From NCBI RefSeq assembly GCF_022829545.1, contig NZ_JAKSYM010000249.1, forward strand, positions 55,639-119,638: DNA of 64,000 bases, written 5' to 3'. Both the position numbers and the translations under genes were made by a program. This document shows positions 62,613 through 64,000 of the stretch, piece by piece; the stretch's first letter is position 1, and every line of letters starts with the position of its first letter. The notes below the pieces were generated by a model. It made no database searches and had not been told where the DNA came from. It worked only from the letters and a program-made list of their open reading frames with translations. The stretch comes from Methylobacterium sp. J-030. Its GTDB lineage: Bacteria > Pseudomonadota > Alphaproteobacteria > Rhizobiales > Beijerinckiaceae.

Positions 62613-63476
62613 TCAGGCCATCGTCTTGGCGAGGGCGTAGATCTCCTCGGCGTCGAGCACCTTGTCGGTGCTCTCGAAGAGCTGGCCGACGCAGGCCCGG
62701 TGCAGCTTGAGCTTCAGGCCGCCGATGCCCAGCGCCCCGAAGGCCTGCTTGCCGTTGCGGTCCTTGCCCTTGTCCATCACCTCGATGCCGCCGATGCCGG
62801 TCGGGGGCTGGGCGTTGTAGTCGGCCACGAACGCGATGGACGATTCCTGCGCCCAGGCGGCCTCGGGCAGCAGCTCGACGCCGATCGCGCCGGCCGTGAA
62901 CACGAGGTTCGTACCCTTCACCAGGGCGATGCGGGAGGCCTCGTCAGGGGTGGCGGCGGCCTTCACGTTGACCTTGAAGCGCGTGTTGATCTGGTCCGCG
63001 GCGGCCTGGGTCTTGTCGAGCGCCCGGCCCGCGATGGTGACCTCGGCGCCCTCGCCGGCGAGCAGTGCGGCCGAGCGCATGCCGACCGGGCCGGTGCCCG
63101 CCAGCACGACGGCCTTCTTGCCCTGGAGCGAGCCCGCGGCCTTGGCCACCAGCGCGACACCCGCGGCGGCCGTGGTGTTCGAGCCGTTGGAATCGAGCAT
63201 GACCGAGACCCGGAACGGGCCGAAGAACCGCTTCTTGACCGCGGTGAACAGTTCCTCACCCGCCGCCATGCTGCCGCCGCCGACGAAGATCGCCGTCGAC
63301 TTCTTCTCGGAGCCGCCGCGGGTGTAGATCGTGCCGTCGACCAGCGCGCCGACATTGTCGGGGGTCACGCCGCCGTAACCGGTGATGTGATCGGCGCCGC
63401 CGTCGTAGCCGACCACCGTGTCGAACACGTTCGGAACCGCATCGGTGTCGAACAGGAACAGCAGTTTTTTGGTCAT
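62613..63476 (-). CDS. mtdA: NADP-dependent methylene-H4MPT/methylene-H4F dehydrogenase
   Basis: 287 residues, strongly recognisable MtdA: KLLFLFDTDAVPNVFDTVVGYDGGADHITGYGGV, MLDSNGSNTTAAAG, the NADP fold VVLAGTGPVGMRSAALLAGEGAEV and the ending GALGIGGLKLKLHRACVGQLFES. It reduces or oxidises methylene/methenyl carriers with NADP in methylotrophic metabolism. It forms a pair with fchA. The 84 bp before its ATG hold no promoter I could pick with confidence. Confidence 0.97.
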   Translation of the reverse strand: MTKKLLFLFDTDAVPNVFDTVVGYDGGADHITGYGGVTPDNVGALVDGTIYTRGGSEKKSTAIFVGGGSMAAGEELFTAVKKRFFGPFRVSVMLDSNGSNTTAAAGVALVAKAAGSLQGKKAVVLAGTGPVGMRSAALLAGEGAEVTIAGRALDKTQAAADQINTRFKVNVKAAATPDEASRIALVKGTNLVFTAGAIGVELLPEAAWAQESSIAFVADYNAQPPTGIGGIEVMDKGKDRNGKQAFGALGIGGLKLKLHRACVGQLFESTDKVLDAEEIYALAKTMA

Positions 63477-63560
63477 TTCTTTTCGGACCTTTCCGTCGCG
63501 CCTGTGCGGCGCCGTCAGGGTGTCTTCAATCGTGATCGGAGTCAGGGCCGGGATCCGCGC

Positions 63561-63733
63561 GTCCCCTCCCCCCTCTGCGGGGGAGGGTGGCCCCAGAAGG
63601 AGGTCGGGCGAGGGGAGCGACGGTTCAGAATGAAACGCCGGCCTGCATTCGAGTCGCGCCCCTGCCGGAAGCCGCGCTCCCCCCTCCCTACCCCAGCCTA
63701 CGCGCGGCCCACCCTCCCCGGCCGCGGGGGTGG
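63561..63733. repeat. MITE-like palindromic element, copy B (inverted relative to copy A)
   Basis: About 173 bp. Its reverse complement aligns with copy A over nearly the whole length, sharing GGCCGGCGTTTCATTCTG and the CCGTCGCTCCCCT and CGACCTCCTTC blocks. Left end is intact, right end degenerate. The two copies point towards each other across fchA-mtdA. Confidence 0.78.
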
Positions 63734-64000
63734 CTTCGGACAGCGGCTAGTCGAGCGAGTTCTGCGGCGGGTCCGCATCAAACGCCGGCCCGCAGGCTGC
63801 GCGCTGCTCTGCGGGGATCTGGACTGCCTCCTTCCGACCCTAGCCCACGCCAGGCGTGCCGATCACGTTCGACAGGTCGGCCTCGCTCAGGTCCTTCCCA
63901 TCCACGGTCTGCGCCTGGGCCACCACGTACAACCCAGCACTTCCGATGATGTGGTCCTTGAGTCATGGACATGGCCACGTGCTGCGGCTGTCCCGCATGG
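63734..64000. other. Window end without an assigned gene; possible gene remnant
   Basis: On the minus strand one frame reads LKDHIIGSAGLYVVAQAQ then TVDGKDLSEADLSNVIGTPGVG and stops near 63841, but an in-frame TGA lies just upstream of it near 63965. After the stop the same frame continues for ~33 codons to another stop. The protein-like texture suggests a degraded or frameshifted gene, or the end of a gene outside the window. No family was recognised. Confidence 0.3.

Overview
The window is GC-rich alphaproteobacterial chromosome, most likely Methylobacterium or a close relative. The main reasons are an adjacent mtdA-fchA pair (C1 transfer between tetrahydromethanopterin/tetrahydrofolate and the serine cycle), an F0 ATP synthase cluster separate from F1 with both b and b' subunits, tandem Irr-type iron boxes before a suf operon, and small protein families typical of Hyphomicrobiales. 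I see no insertion sequence, prophage, CRISPR array or rRNA gene. There is one tRNA gene.

Layout. 1-2.4 kb: end of a peptide-type ABC transporter (permease, two ATPases). 2.6-5.5 kb: a MocR-type regulator divergent from a PaiB-like flavoprotein and a GNAT acetyltransferase. 5.6-9.5 kb: a glycosyltransferase and a large repeat/Hint protein that share one small domain. 9.8-14.1 kb: an unknown small protein, a hydrolase/Gluconate_2-dh3 fusion coupled to a GMC oxidoreductase, and a GNAT protein. 14.2-22.8 kb: xseA, two MFS transporters, an Rmf/CrpP-like protein, small conserved proteins, cytochrome c, an OhrR-type regulator and xerD. 23-27 kb: aroK-aroB, tRNA-Thr(CGT) and selB. 27-28.4 kb: an OppA-type binding-protein gene that is intact except for one in-frame TGA. 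28.6-32.8 kb: a seven-gene Mrp/Mbh-type antiporter operon. 33-38.5 kb: Nudix hydrolase, IlvD/Edd dehydratase, thiolase, metY and a single-domain response regulator. 39.2-47 kb: suf Fe-S assembly operon. 47-55.9 kb: small unknown proteins, a YadG/YadH-type ABC exporter, a hydrolase, FkbM methyltransferase, sfsA, a CinA-type protein, an FNT-like transporter and an NDH-2-like oxidoreductase. 56-58.8 kb: atpI-B-E-F'-F with a good promoter and terminator. 58.9-61.6 kb: DsbA-like protein, DciA-like protein and mutY. 61.8-63.7 kb: fchA-mtdA between two inverted copies of a palindromic repeat.

The most notable locus is 24.9-28.4 kb. The binding-protein gene reads straight through one UGA, at codon 167. 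A perfect 7-bp hairpin with a G-initial 5-nt loop starts 13 nt after it, and selB, the selenocysteine-specific elongation factor, follows 57 nt downstream on the same strand. This is either an undescribed OppA-like selenoprotein or a recent nonsense mutation with a suggestive neighbourhood. Alignment of homologues and direct protein evidence would decide.

Other noteworthy items are the Mbh-like antiporter order without a large MrpA subunit, the GloVer-repeat/Hint protein, the hydrolase/Gluconate_2-dh3 fusion, the MITE-like elements around mtdA-fchA, and two unknown genes inside suf.
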